This document shows positions 8,612 to 17,860 of a DNA stretch of 64,000 nt, piece by piece. How positions within the stretch are numbered: position 1 is the first letter of the stretch; every line of letters starts with the position of its first letter. This DNA comes from Chitinophaga pinensis DSM 2588. Its GTDB lineage: Bacteria > Bacteroidota > Bacteroidia > Chitinophagales > Chitinophagaceae. Both the position numbers and the translations under genes were made by a program. The notes below the pieces were generated by a model. That model was given only the letters and a program-made list of their open reading frames with translations. It had not been told where the DNA came from and did no database searches. The stretch spans positions 8,984,001-9,048,000 of the forward strand of contig NC_013132.1 of the NCBI RefSeq assembly GCF_000024005.1, in the 5' to 3' direction.

Positions 8612-9955
8612 ATGGAACAGATGAGGCAGATCACCCTGAATATTCCGCCGACGACCAAACCCCGCGTAGTGATTGTAGGTGCAGGTTTCGGCGGACTGAA
8701 CACTGCACAGTCGCTGCCGGATGATAAATTCCAGATCGTACTGTTCGACAAACACAACTATCACACCTTTCAGCCGTTGTTATACCAGGTCGCCTCTGCT
8801 GCTTTACAGGCCGATTCTATTGCAGGGCCGCTAAGAAACCTGTTCCATGATACAAAAGACTTTCACTTCAGGATGCTGCGGGTGCTTTCTATTGATCCGG
8901 GCACCAATACTATCAATACTTCGGCAGGGCCTTTACAATATGATTATCTCATCATCTCTACCGGGGCCAGAACAAATTACTTCGGTAACGAAAACATGCA
9001 ACGTTACGCGTTGCCGTTGAAAACGATACCTGATGCGCTAAACATGCGTAGTCAGCTGATGCAGCTGTTTGAATGGGCCAGTCTGAATGGTAATCCTGCT
9101 ATCTCTGATTATATGCTCAATGTGGTATTAGTAGGCGCAGGACCTACAGGTGTTGAAATGGCAGGCGCGTTATCAGAATTGCGGAAGAATGTATTACCCA
9201 AAGATTATCCGGCACTGGATTTCAGTAAGATGAAAATATACCTGCTGGATGGTCTTGATCGCGTACTGCCGCCTATGCATCCGAAGTCCAGCGCCCGTGC
9301 ACAGAAATACCTGGAGAAGATGGGCGTCATCATTAAACTGAATACGATCGTACAGGATTATGATGGAGAGACGATCACACTGAAAACAGGAGAACAGATC
9401 AAGTCTTTCCTCGTAGTATGGAGCGCGGGTGTAACGGGAGAAACATTCCCGGGGATACCTAAAGAATGGACAGAGCGCGGACGTCTCTTAACAGATCCTA
9501 ATTGCAGAGTGATAGGTAGCCCGAACATTTTTGCCATTGGCGACATTGCTCTCATGAAACTGGAAGACTATCCCAAAGGTCATCCCGGCGTAGCACAGCC
9601 TGCCATACAGATGGGTAAGTACATTGGTAAAAACCTGTATGCCATCCACAGAAGTGATAAGGTAAAACCATTTAAATACTTTGATAAAGGTTCGCTGGCG
9701 ACAGTCGGCAGGGGAAAGGCAGTAGCGGATCTCCCAAAGAATATTCATCTTGGCGGCAGACTGGCATGGTGGATCTGGTTATTTGTGCATGTGAACTTCC
9801 TGGTGAGTTTTCGTAACAAACTATTGGTACTGACAAACTGGATCTGGAATCTGTTCACATTTGATAAAGGCAACCGCCTGATCATCCGACCATATATCAG
9901 AAAAGGAGATGAACGTGCGAAGGCTGTATTTACAGAAAATGAATCAGGCAGTTAA
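8612..9955 (+). CDS. ndh: Type II NADH:quinone oxidoreductase (NDH-2)
   Basis: Single-subunit flavoprotein that passes electrons from NADH to quinone at the inner face of the membrane without pumping protons. 447 residues. FAD site VGAGFGGLNTAQSL near the N-terminus, NADH site VGAGPTGVEMAGALSEL (about 170), the FAD-proximal IFAIGDIA segment (about 310), and a C-terminal amphipathic region LAWWIWLFVHVNFLVSFRNK that anchors the enzyme to the membrane. Start chosen at ATG 8612 because upstream in-frame codons overlap the ABC transporter gene and read as non-homologous sequence; ATG 8621 is a further alternative. Likely cotranscribed with the upstream transporter, although no functional link is evident. 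Confidence 0.95.
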   Translation: MEQMRQITLNIPPTTKPRVVIVGAGFGGLNTAQSLPDDKFQIVLFDKHNYHTFQPLLYQVASAALQADSIAGPLRNLFHDTKDFHFRMLRVLSIDPGTNTINTSAGPLQYDYLIISTGARTNYFGNENMQRYALPLKTIPDALNMRSQLMQLFEWASLNGNPAISDYMLNVVLVGAGPTGVEMAGALSELRKNVLPKDYPALDFSKMKIYLLDGLDRVLPPMHPKSSARAQKYLEKMGVIIKLNTIVQDYDGETITLKTGEQIKSFLVVWSAGVTGETFPGIPKEWTERGRLLTDPNCRVIGSPNIFAIGDIALMKLEDYPKGHPGVAQPAIQMGKYIGKNLYAIHRSDKVKPFKYFDKGSLATVGRGKAVADLPKNIHLGGRLAWWIWLFVHVNFLVSFRNKLLVLTNWIWNLFTFDKGNRLIIRPYIRKGDERAKAVFTENESGS

Positions 9956-10040
9956 TGGCTATAAGAAAATGTTAATGTTCCGTTGCTTAACTTCTCATTA
10001 ACTCAATTCGTCTGGTGAAGTACTAATATTGCCATTATAG

Positions 10041-10061
10041 AAAAGTAGTCAAACTACTTTT
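10041..10061 (+). terminator. 9-bp dyad AAAAGTAGT/ACTACTTTT after ndh
   Basis: Perfect inverted repeat with a CAA loop, about 85 bp beyond the ndh stop. The right arm ends in a T run, so it may end ndh transcription; its low GC content also permits an operator role. A TAAATTTG box begins at its last base (10061-10068). Confidence 0.45.
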
Positions 10062-10090
10062 AAATTTGTTTTCATAACGTGGAATTAGAC

Positions 10091-10119
10091 AAGGGCTGCC
10101 TTTCAAGGCGGCCTTTTTT
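10091..10119 (+). terminator. Intrinsic terminator immediately before xseA
   Basis: AAGGGCTGCC (10091-10100) pairs with GGCGGCCTTT (10107-10116 region) with two G-U pairs and runs into a T tract. It ends only about 12 bp before the xseA start, so transcripts from ndh would stop here and xseA needs its own promoter. Confidence 0.7.
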
Positions 10120-10123
10120 ATTG

Positions 10124-10131
10124 TACCTTTG
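10124..10131 (+). promoter_or_regulatory. -7 box TACCTTTG overlapping the annotated xseA start
   Basis: Perfect TAnnTTTG match between the terminator and xseA. Its last G is the first base of the GTG start codon, so transcription from it would begin inside the reading frame. A good -33 TTG at the normal spacing is not present. Confidence 0.5.
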
Positions 10132-11567
10132 TGTCTGCTTTGGAAACAAGAAACTACATAACGTTATCACAGCTGGCAGCCGGCATACAGGGCACTATCA
10201 AAAACGCTTTTTCAGGACAGAGTTATTGGGTGGTGGCCGATATCACCAGTCACTCTTTTTATCCTGCCAAAGGATATCACTACTTTGATATGGTGGAAAA
10301 AGATCCGCGCAGTCACCAGATGATTGCGAAGATATCCACTACAGCATGGGGAAATGGAAGCACGCGTATCAAAGAATTTGAGAATGTAACCGGACAACGT
10401 TTCTCTAATGACATGCAGGTACTCGTACGTGTTGCCGTAGAGTTTCATCCCGTATACGGCCTTAAATTGTCCCTGATGGATATTGATCCCAGCTATACCA
10501 TCGGTCAGCTGGAACAGCAGAAACAGGCCACTTTACAGCGATTAGTGACCGAGTGTGCTGACATTGTACAGAAGACGCCGGACGGATACATGACCCGTAA
10601 TAAGGCGCTGCGGCTTAATCCGGTCATCCAGCGTATTGCTGTCATCTCCTCTGCTTCTTCTGCAGGCTACCAGGATTTCATGCACACCATGCAGTCCAAT
10701 GCCTATAAGTATATATTCTATACGGACAATTACTTTACAGCGGTACAGGGTGAGGCAAATGCAACACAGGTATGTATACAACTGGACGCGATCATCGCTT
10801 CCGGCAAACAATATGATACTGTTGTGATCATCCGTGGCGGTGGCGCACAGACCGACCTGCTGCTGTTTGACCAGTATGCACTGGGTAAAGCAGTCGCCGG
10901 GTTCCCGGTGCCAGTCATCACCGGTATCGGGCACCATAAGAACGAGACCATTACCGATATGCTGGCCCATACCGCCACTAAAACCCCTACAAGAGCAGCT
11001 GAACTTATCATTGCACATAACCGTACCTTTGAGGAAGCATTACTGACACAGCAAAGTCAGATCATTATCCGGATGCAACAGATGATTGCAGGCAGGAAAA
11101 AGCAACTGTCTTCATTGCATACAGGTATCATTAACCGCTCACGCGATCTGCTGAGTGTACACAGAGACGGACTGACACGTGCAAAGCAGGCCATCCCGCA
11201 AAGAGCCCGGCATACCTTACTGAGACAGCGCAATGCCATTTCACAGTTATCCGGACAATTACTGGCGAAACCGGGTCAGGTAACCGCCAGCCGCTTACAG
11301 GAACTGGCGCATATCCGCAAGGATATACAGGTATATGCCCGTAAACTGCTGCAACAGCAGCAACAAAAACTGGTACATCATGAAACAGTGGTAAGGATTA
11401 TGAGTCCGGCAGCACTATTGCAAAAAGGCTTTGCCATGGTACAGCACAAAGGACAGATCATTACCAGCGCCGCACAGCTGTCTCCCGGAGACGAGATCAC
11501 CGTACAAATGGCAGATGCCGGCGTACATGCAACAATCACTTCAAAAACAACGACCGATGGATACTAG
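10131..11567 (+). CDS. xseA: Exodeoxyribonuclease VII large subunit
   Basis: Catalytic and DNA-binding subunit of exonuclease VII, which degrades single-stranded DNA from both ends into short acid-insoluble pieces. 478 residues: N-terminal OB fold (about 1-105, ITLSQLAAGIQGTI...YWVVADI), catalytic domain with RGGGAQTDLLLFD (about 238) and GIGHHKNETITDMLAHTATKTPTRAAELI (longer stretch at about 265-293), then a coiled-coil region rich in Gln and Arg and a C-terminal beta segment PAALLQKGFAMV. Start given as GTG 10131. Because a -7 box overlaps this codon, the in-frame TTG at 10140 is a real alternative; later ATGs would cut into the OB fold. Overlaps xseB by 11 bp, which suggests translational coupling. 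Confidence 0.94.
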   Translation: MSALETRNYITLSQLAAGIQGTIKNAFSGQSYWVVADITSHSFYPAKGYHYFDMVEKDPRSHQMIAKISTTAWGNGSTRIKEFENVTGQRFSNDMQVLVRVAVEFHPVYGLKLSLMDIDPSYTIGQLEQQKQATLQRLVTECADIVQKTPDGYMTRNKALRLNPVIQRIAVISSASSAGYQDFMHTMQSNAYKYIFYTDNYFTAVQGEANATQVCIQLDAIIASGKQYDTVVIIRGGGAQTDLLLFDQYALGKAVAGFPVPVITGIGHHKNETITDMLAHTATKTPTRAAELIIAHNRTFEEALLTQQSQIIIRMQQMIAGRKKQLSSLHTGIINRSRDLLSVHRDGLTRAKQAIPQRARHTLLRQRNAISQLSGQLLAKPGQVTASRLQELAHIRKDIQVYARKLLQQQQQKLVHHETVVRIMSPAALLQKGFAMVQHKGQIITSAAQLSPGDEITVQMADAGVHATITSKTTTDGY

Positions 11568-11763
11568 TCTGACATACGAAGCAGCTTACAAAGAACTGCA
11601 ACAGATAGCCAGGGAAATCGAAACGGAATCCGTTTCCGTAGATGTACTGGCAGCGAGAGTGAAACGGGCCTCCGAACTCATTACCTTCTGTCAGGCACGC
11701 CTCCGGGCGACAGAAGCGGAAGTCGAGAACATCATTCAGCAGATGGAAGATAAACCGCTTTAA
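11557..11763 (+). CDS. xseB: Exodeoxyribonuclease VII small subunit
   Basis: 68 residues, the usual size of XseB, which binds the coiled coils of XseA in several copies. The pattern LTYEAAYKELQQIAREIETESVSVDVLAARVKRASELITFC is typical in spacing of the two helices (quoted from about residues 5-45 in two parts: LTYEAAYKELQQIAREIE and VDVLAARVKRASELI). Start at ATG 11557 inside the last codons of xseA; a longer frame reaches upstream but reads as an out-of-frame copy of XseA sequence. Confidence 0.93.
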   Translation: MDTSLTYEAAYKELQQIAREIETESVSVDVLAARVKRASELITFCQARLRATEAEVENIIQQMEDKPL

Positions 11764-11775
11764 GCTTTTTAAGCT

Positions 11776-11806
11776 GCGGCGCCCGCTAATGATCTTAGGG
11801 CGCCGC
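11776..11806 (+). terminator. GC-rich stem-loop after xseB
   Basis: GCGGCGCCC (11776-11784) and GGGCGCCGC (11798-11806) form a perfect 9-bp stem, 13 bp after the xseB stop. There is no T tract, so efficiency is uncertain. Confidence 0.5.
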
Positions 11807-11980
11807 CCCCAATCCCTTATGCATAACCTATTCCAGCCCCAGGAGCCCTGATATCTCCCACCTTAAAGGTTTTAATATTTTCATTAAAAGCCGGTTAAAA
11901 TCAATCCGGGCGTATCTCCAGCAACATTACATTCTTGACATTTGTATCAGATACATTCATCAGCGGACAAATATCATCTC

Positions 11981-13237
11981 ATGAAACGAGCGATCGTCCT
12001 GGCTGTAGCAACATTGGCACTATCCTGTATGGGGATCGTTGCTACCGCCCAAACTAACTACACACTATCAGCGGCATTAGATACCGCCCGCACCAGCAGC
12101 CCCGTACTGAAAGCAAGGTACATGAACATAAATGCAGCACAGGCGGACGTCATTACAGCCAGACTACGGCCTAATCCCAATCTGAACAATCAGACCATGC
12201 AACTGGTCAGTAGCGATCATTTTGCCCCCGGCACAAGATGGTCTTCCAATCAGAACAGACAGGTATGGTACCAGCTCACAAAGCCGGTTCAATGGCCCAA
12301 TCAGCGTAAGTACAAAATAGAAACGGCTGATAAAGACGTTACTCTCGCCAACAACACCTACGAGGAAGATGTACGTAACCTCTCCCTGAACGTGGGGTCC
12401 AGCTGGATCAACTGCTGGGTGCTGAAGAAAAGGCTGGCACTGCTCAACGAAAGCAGGACTAATCTGGATACCCTCGTAAAGATCAATGAACTGCGCTATA
12501 AAGACCAGGTCATCTCACAGACAGACCTGACGCGTACAAAGGTGCTGCTCTCGCAATATGATCTGCAACTGAGTGTATTTACCCAGGATTATCAGAATGA
12601 ACTGCATACCCTGCAACTCCTCACGGGTAATACGACACCCATGGAGATCGACACCAGCAATGAGATACTGACATTCGTGCCTTCCCTTACACTGGATAGC
12701 CTCATTGCGCAGACCATGGATAACCGCTCCGATGTTATACTGGCAAAAAACACCATCGATGAACGGGCCAGCAATGCAAAATATCAGCGATCCCTGGCAG
12801 TACCGCAACCGGAACTGGGGGTTATCTATAATCCGCAGAACGCCGTTCCATATATAGGTTTCTATGGCGCTATCGATCTGCCTTTCTTCAACAGGAATCA
12901 GGGGGAGATCAAAAAAGCACAGATACAACAGCAACAGGCGCAACAGGAATTGTCTGCCACACAACGACAGGCACAAACAGAAGTAGTCACCGCTTACAAT
13001 ACCTATCAGCTGCAACAGAAAAACATTGAGAAGTACAGCGGTATCCTGCATCAGTCACAACAGATCCTGGACAATGTGAAATACGCCTACCTGCGCGGAG
13101 GTACCAGTATCATCGACTTCCTCGACGCACAACGCAACTGGTACGATACCCGCCTGCTGTACTATGATTCCTTACAGGCGTACTACCAGAGCTATATACA
13201 ATTATTATTTGCTACCGGCCTCATAAACCAATTATAA
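11981..13237 (+). CDS. TolC-family outer membrane factor of a metal-type RND pump (CzcC/CusC-like)
   Basis: Outer membrane channel of a tripartite efflux system. 418 residues with signal peptide (about 1-24, ending VATAQ), followed by two repeats of the outer membrane efflux protein domain rich in long Gln-rich helices (for example KKAQIQQQQAQQELSATQRQ around 325). Start at ATG 11981 because it places a normal signal peptide at the N-terminus; an in-frame ATG at 11942 would add 13 residues before it. One base separates its stop from the next gene, so it is the first gene of a four-gene operon. Metal specificity is inferred from the pump gene. Confidence 0.92.
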   Translation: MKRAIVLAVATLALSCMGIVATAQTNYTLSAALDTARTSSPVLKARYMNINAAQADVITARLRPNPNLNNQTMQLVSSDHFAPGTRWSSNQNRQVWYQLTKPVQWPNQRKYKIETADKDVTLANNTYEEDVRNLSLNVGSSWINCWVLKKRLALLNESRTNLDTLVKINELRYKDQVISQTDLTRTKVLLSQYDLQLSVFTQDYQNELHTLQLLTGNTTPMEIDTSNEILTFVPSLTLDSLIAQTMDNRSDVILAKNTIDERASNAKYQRSLAVPQPELGVIYNPQNAVPYIGFYGAIDLPFFNRNQGEIKKAQIQQQQAQQELSATQRQAQTEVVTAYNTYQLQQKNIEKYSGILHQSQQILDNVKYAYLRGGTSIIDFLDAQRNWYDTRLLYYDSLQAYYQSYIQLLFATGLINQL

Positions 13238-13238
13238 T

Positions 13239-14249
13239 ATGCAACGCATCACCCGATATTTCTTTGCAGCTGCCTTCTTACTGGCAGGATGTAAACATAA
13301 AACGCCACAGCCAGTTGCAACAGACGATCCGGCTCCTGTTGTTACCAATAACGGACAGCAGATCACGTTTCCAGATAGTGCTTCCACCAGCTTCTTTTCA
13401 GTAGAATCAGTAGGCGATTCTGTACTCAGCGGCACATTACATGCACCGGGTAAAGTAGCAGCAACCGTCGTCCGTGGAGACGAAGGCGGACAAAACATCG
13501 TATTATTTGATGATCCGGGTCTGAACAGTGATTATTCACAGCTCATACAACATAAGATCAACATCAATCATATACAGCAGATCAATATCACACAGCGTAA
13601 AATAGAACTCGATCGCACACAGGATCTGTATGACCATGGTGCTGCCAGTGGTAAAGATATACTGGAAGCGAAGTCCAACCTTTCTATGGAACAGACCAAT
13701 CTGGCCAATGAGAAAACACAGCTGATAGAACATGAATCAGGACTAAAAGCAGCAGGATTCGATCCGGAAGCATTGCGCAGTACTAGTCCGGGGTCAGCTT
13801 ATATCATCTGTGACATTCCGGAAAATCAGCTGAATAATGTAAAGAGAGGCGCACCCTGTACGGTGGTACTGTCTTCATTTCCCAACAACACATATGATGC
13901 AAAGGTAGAAGACATTGCAGATGTAATTGATGATGTAACACGCATGATCAAACTGCGCATACGACTGAACACACCCGATACAGACATCCGTGCAGGCATG
14001 TTTGCAACAGTCACCTTCCAGGTACACGGCGATAATAAAGGTATTAACATCAACAGGGATGCACTGGTCACTTCTGAAGGACAGAACTATGTGTTTGTAC
14101 GCACAGCGCCTAATACGTTTACCAGGAGAGAGATCCGTACCGGACAACAGATCGGTGAACGCATCGCTGTATACAGCGGCTTACAGAATGGCGAAAGCGT
14201 CGTTTTAAAAGGCGTCATGCAACTGAAAGGACTGAGCTTCGGCTATTAA
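13239..14249 (+). CDS. RND efflux periplasmic adaptor, CzcB/CusB-like lipoprotein
   Basis: Membrane fusion protein linking the inner membrane pump and the TolC channel. 336 residues with lipobox FLLAGCKH, so it is probably anchored by lipid through Cys17. A short barrel-sandwich region with the helical hairpin IQQINITQRKIELDRTQDLYD-type segment (about 107-160) is followed by the beta-barrel and membrane-proximal domains (GAPCTVVLSSFPN; IRAGMFATVTFQV; ALVTSEGQNYVFV). Shorter than E. coli CusB (407) and without an obvious N-terminal Met-rich metal site. Stop-to-start gap of one base with the channel gene and 43 bp with the DUF190 gene. Confidence 0.9.
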   Translation: MQRITRYFFAAAFLLAGCKHKTPQPVATDDPAPVVTNNGQQITFPDSASTSFFSVESVGDSVLSGTLHAPGKVAATVVRGDEGGQNIVLFDDPGLNSDYSQLIQHKININHIQQINITQRKIELDRTQDLYDHGAASGKDILEAKSNLSMEQTNLANEKTQLIEHESGLKAAGFDPEALRSTSPGSAYIICDIPENQLNNVKRGAPCTVVLSSFPNNTYDAKVEDIADVIDDVTRMIKLRIRLNTPDTDIRAGMFATVTFQVHGDNKGININRDALVTSEGQNYVFVRTAPNTFTRREIRTGQQIGERIAVYSGLQNGESVVLKGVMQLKGLSFGY

Positions 14250-14292
14250 CCGCCATGCCCATTATACACATCAATATTAACAATATCACCCC

Positions 14293-14598
14293 ATGCTACA
14301 GGCGCAGATATTCATAGACAAAGACGAGGTATTTGGCACACAACCATTATACGAATTCATCATACAGTTCCTGCTGAAGCAAAATGTTGCCGGTGCAACC
14401 GCCTTCAGAGGCGTAATTGGTTTTGGGGAACATCATCAGCTGAAACGGCCCGACAGCCTTTTCAGTTTTGACGAACCACCCATGCTGATCACCTTCATCG
14501 ATGAAGACGAAAAAGTAACAGACACACTGACCGCTTTACGCAAACGCGTCAGCAGTGGCTTTATCGTCATCAGCAAAGTAGACCGGTTTAATATGTAA
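14293..14598 (+). CDS. DUF190 (PII-like ferredoxin fold) protein within the efflux operon
   Basis: 101 residues matching the DUF190 pattern: strand MLQAQIFIDKDE, then PLYEFIIQFLLKQNVAGATAFRGVIGFG with the conserved Gly-Phe-Gly turn, and strand ITFIDEDEKV, ending SGFIVISKVDRF. The fold resembles PII signalling proteins, which bind small ligands and regulate transporters. It lies between the adaptor and the pump gene (23 bp before the pump), so it may tune the pump or sense the metal; no experimental role is implied by the sequence. Confidence 0.85.
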   Translation: MLQAQIFIDKDEVFGTQPLYEFIIQFLLKQNVAGATAFRGVIGFGEHHQLKRPDSLFSFDEPPMLITFIDEDEKVTDTLTALRKRVSSGFIVISKVDRFNM

Positions 14599-14621
14599 TG
14601 AATGACTGAAATACACAGACA

Positions 14622-17600
14622 ATGATTCGCAATCTTTTAATATTCTCTCTTAAAAACAGATGGGTAATCATCCTGATGGGTCTGGGCCTTATGGGCATTG
14701 GTTACTGGTGTTTTACCCAACTGAAAATAGAAGCCTATCCTGACATTGCTGATACCAACGTCATTATCGTGGCGCAATATCCTGGTCGTGCGGCAGAAGA
14801 AGTGGAGCAGCAGGTCACCATTCCCATAGAAAGGGCATTACAGAATACGCCCAACGTACTCGATCGCAGAAGCCGTACAATCTTCGGCCTGAGCGTTGTA
14901 CAGCTGACCTTCACGGACGGAACAGACGACTACTTCGCTCGCCAGCAGGTAAACGAACGACTGGCCACAGCGGAATTACCGGATGGCGTAGCCCCTGAAC
15001 TGGCGCCGCTGACGACAGCGGTCGGTGAGATATTACGTTATGTAGTAGAAGCGCCACCCGAATATACACCGACAGAAATACGCGACCTGCAGGACTGGGT
15101 CATCAAACCTAATCTGTTGCAGGTACCGGGTATCGCGGATATTACCACCTTCGGCGGACCACTCAAGCAGTTTCATATTCTCACAGCGCCAGATAAACTG
15201 CGCAAGTTTGACCTGACCATGCAGGACATGATAGACGCTGTACAGAAGAATAACCAGAATACGGGGGGGAATATCATCAACCGCGGGGAACAGGGATTTG
15301 CCGTACGTGGGTTGGGGGCTGTAAAAACAGAACAGGACATCCAGAATATCGTACTCAAAGCAGCGAACGGTATGCCTGTCTACCTGCGTGACGTAGCTAC
15401 TGTAGAAGTAGCGCCGCCCCCACCCAGCGGAGTGATGGGATATACTATCAATGCCACTAAAACAAATGTGAGCAATGGCGTGGAAGGGATCATTCTGCTG
15501 CGCAGATATGAGAATCCCAGCGAGGTATTAAAAGCGCTGAAAGAAAAGATGCAGGACCTGGAACAGAACGAATTGCCCAAAGGTGTACACCTTCGTACTT
15601 TATACGACCGTAGTTTCCTGATCGATCATTCACTGGAAACTGTAGGTCATACCCTGCTGGAAGGCGTCTCTATCGTAGTGATCATCCTGATCTTCTTCCT
15701 GGGTAGTCTGCGTAGCGCATTGGTAGTAGCGCTGACCATTCCATTCTCCTTATTGTTTGCGTTTATATTGATGCGGCTCACCGGGATACCGGCCAATCTG
15801 CTATCCCTCGGCGCCATTGACTTTGGTATTATCGTGGATGGCGCCTGCGTCATGGCAGAACATCTGATACGAACATACCGCACTGCCACACCGGAAGAAA
15901 AGAAGAAAGGCATTATCGCCCTCACCTTACGTTCTTCACAGGAAGTGGGCCGTGAGATCTTCTTCTCTGTTACCATCATCATCCTGGCTTATATGCCGAT
16001 CCTGCTGATGACAAGGGTGGAAGGTAAACTCTTCTCCCCGATGGCACTGACACTGGCATTCGCAGTGATCGGCTCCATGCTGGCAGCACTGACACTGATA
16101 CCGGTACTGATCTCATTTGCCTTTAAAAAAGCCTTCAGCAATACAGAAAAGCCGATGAAAGTACATAGGAATGTGGTACTGGACTTTCTGTCCAATCAAT
16201 ACTCCCGCGTACTGACACGTGTCATGAAATGGCCTAAAGCGACCGTTTTAGGCGGTTTTACAGTCGTGATACTGTTGGTTATGCTAGGTGGTAGTCTGGG
16301 CTCTGAATTCCTGCCGGAACTGGATGAAGGCTCTATCTTCCTGCGTGGCAACTTCCCGGCGGGTATCACTATACAGGAAAATGCGAAGTATTCTCCGAAG
16401 ATCAGGGAAGTGATCGCGAAGTATCCACAGATCTCTTTTGTGATCACACAGGCAGGACGTAATGACGATGGTACAGATCCATTCCCTTCCAACCGTAATG
16501 AAATACTGGTAGGACTGAAAGACTATCAACTCTGGAGTGATACCATTTCCAAAAAGACACTGGTGACCAACATCCGGCATGACCTGGAAAAAGCAATGCC
16601 TTCTGTGAAGTTCTCGTCCGGTCAACCTATCATAGATCAGGTAATGGAGATTGTAACCGGTAGTGCGGCTGATCTGGCAATTTCCATTGTAGGCGATGAT
16701 CTTACCATGATGCGGGCAAAAGCGGACACCATTGCCAACCTCGTTAAAAACATGAAGGGTTCGGAATCAGTGAATATCGAACAGGAAGGACCCTCAGAAC
16801 AGATTGCCATTAACATCAACAGGGAAAACGCTGCCCGTTTTGGGATCAATGTCGCAGATATACAGAGTATGATCGAAGCAGCCATCGGCGGTAAAGCTAT
16901 TTCTACGCTTTACGATGGTACCAAACGTTATGATGTGGTGATCCGTTACCTGCCGGGAGAACGTAATACGATAGAATCAGTCAAGACCTTACAGGTACCT
17001 TCTGCAACGGGAGCACTGATCCCGATGAATGAGCTGGCGGATATTTCCTATGTACAGGGGCAGACCAACATCTACCGGTACAACAACAAACGGATGGTCA
17101 CTGTACGTACCAACATCCGTGGTCGTGACCAGGGCGGTTTTGTGAAAGAGATCGGGGATAAGATCAATAGACAATTATTTATCCCTAAAGGTTATTCCAT
17201 CGTTTATGGCGGACAATACGAGAACCTGGAACGTGCGGGTAAACAACTGTCGCTGACCATTCCGATGACCATCATCATGGTGTTCCTGGTATTGTTTATC
17301 CTGTTCAGGAACATGCCGCAGACCTTCGTTACTGTCAGCTGTCTGTTCTTTGCCCTGGCAGGTGGTATTGTGGCGTTGTTCATCAGGGGATATCACTTCA
17401 ACGTATCGGCAGGTGTAGGTTTTGTAAGCATATTTGGTATTTCTGTGATGGCGGGCGTATTGCTTGTATCAGCCTTTAACCGCTTGCGGATAAAGCCGGA
17501 ACAGACATTACAGCAAAGTGTTTTACTGGGCGCCAGGGAGCAGCTGAGTGCATTGCTGTCCATCCTGATTGTCGCTATTGCGGGTCTTATACCTGCTGCC

Positions 17601-17777
17601 ACTTCCTCAGGTATTGGTTCAGACGTACAGCGGCCACTGGCCACGGTGATCATAGGCGGATTGACAAGTACATTGCTTTTCGCCCCTTTATTGATACCTC
17701 CGTTGTATTGGTGGGTGGAGCGGAATAGGGCTGTAAAACAGGTGGTAAAAGAAGATATTGATGATCTGACAGAATAG
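14622..17777 (+). CDS. Heavy-metal efflux RND transporter (CzcA/CusA family)
   Basis: Inner membrane proton-driven pump that exports divalent or monovalent heavy metals through the adaptor and channel. 1051 residues with the usual 12 helices and two large periplasmic loops. Helix 4 carries DFGIIVDGACVMAE with Asp400, Asp406 and Glu413, equivalent to CzcA Asp402, Asp408 and Glu415, which are needed for proton-coupled transport in the Co/Zn/Cd branch. This points to divalent cations more than to Cu(I)/Ag(I). Start at ATG 14622; last gene of the operon, followed by a terminator shared with the convergent gene. Confidence 0.94.
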   Translation: MIRNLLIFSLKNRWVIILMGLGLMGIGYWCFTQLKIEAYPDIADTNVIIVAQYPGRAAEEVEQQVTIPIERALQNTPNVLDRRSRTIFGLSVVQLTFTDGTDDYFARQQVNERLATAELPDGVAPELAPLTTAVGEILRYVVEAPPEYTPTEIRDLQDWVIKPNLLQVPGIADITTFGGPLKQFHILTAPDKLRKFDLTMQDMIDAVQKNNQNTGGNIINRGEQGFAVRGLGAVKTEQDIQNIVLKAANGMPVYLRDVATVEVAPPPPSGVMGYTINATKTNVSNGVEGIILLRRYENPSEVLKALKEKMQDLEQNELPKGVHLRTLYDRSFLIDHSLETVGHTLLEGVSIVVIILIFFLGSLRSALVVALTIPFSLLFAFILMRLTGIPANLLSLGAIDFGIIVDGACVMAEHLIRTYRTATPEEKKKGIIALTLRSSQEVGREIFFSVTIIILAYMPILLMTRVEGKLFSPMALTLAFAVIGSMLAALTLIPVLISFAFKKAFSNTEKPMKVHRNVVLDFLSNQYSRVLTRVMKWPKATVLGGFTVVILLVMLGGSLGSEFLPELDEGSIFLRGNFPAGITIQENAKYSPKIREVIAKYPQISFVITQAGRNDDGTDPFPSNRNEILVGLKDYQLWSDTISKKTLVTNIRHDLEKAMPSVKFSSGQPIIDQVMEIVTGSAADLAISIVGDDLTMMRAKADTIANLVKNMKGSESVNIEQEGPSEQIAININRENAARFGINVADIQSMIEAAIGGKAISTLYDGTKRYDVVIRYLPGERNTIESVKTLQVPSATGALIPMNELADISYVQGQTNIYRYNNKRMVTVRTNIRGRDQGGFVKEIGDKINRQLFIPKGYSIVYGGQYENLERAGKQLSLTIPMTIIMVFLVLFILFRNMPQTFVTVSCLFFALAGGIVALFIRGYHFNVSAGVGFVSIFGISVMAGVLLVSAFNRLRIKPEQTLQQSVLLGAREQLSALLSILIVAIAGLIPAATSSGIGSDVQRPLATVIIGGLTSTLLFAPLLIPPLYWWVERNRAVKQVVKEDIDDLTE

Positions 17778-17806
17778 AGAACAATGATAAGCAACGGTCA
17801 AGAAAA

Positions 17807-17838
17807 AAGGGCTGCGGATCTATGATCCTGCAGCCCTT
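17807..17838 (-). terminator. Terminator between efflux operon and CsgG-like gene
   Basis: AAGGGCTGCGGATC (17807-17820) pairs with GATCCTGCAGCCCTT (17824-17838), one base bulged. On the minus strand it runs into a T6 tract, so it ends the CsgG-like gene; on the plus strand TTTT follows a few bases later, so it may also end the efflux operon. Confidence 0.8.
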
Positions 17839-17860
17839 AGTATTTTAAGAACGAATCAAC

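Noticed and set aside
12515..13051. Minus-strand open frame inside the TolC-family gene
   Set aside because: Mirror of the Gln-rich helices of the channel gene; no family features.
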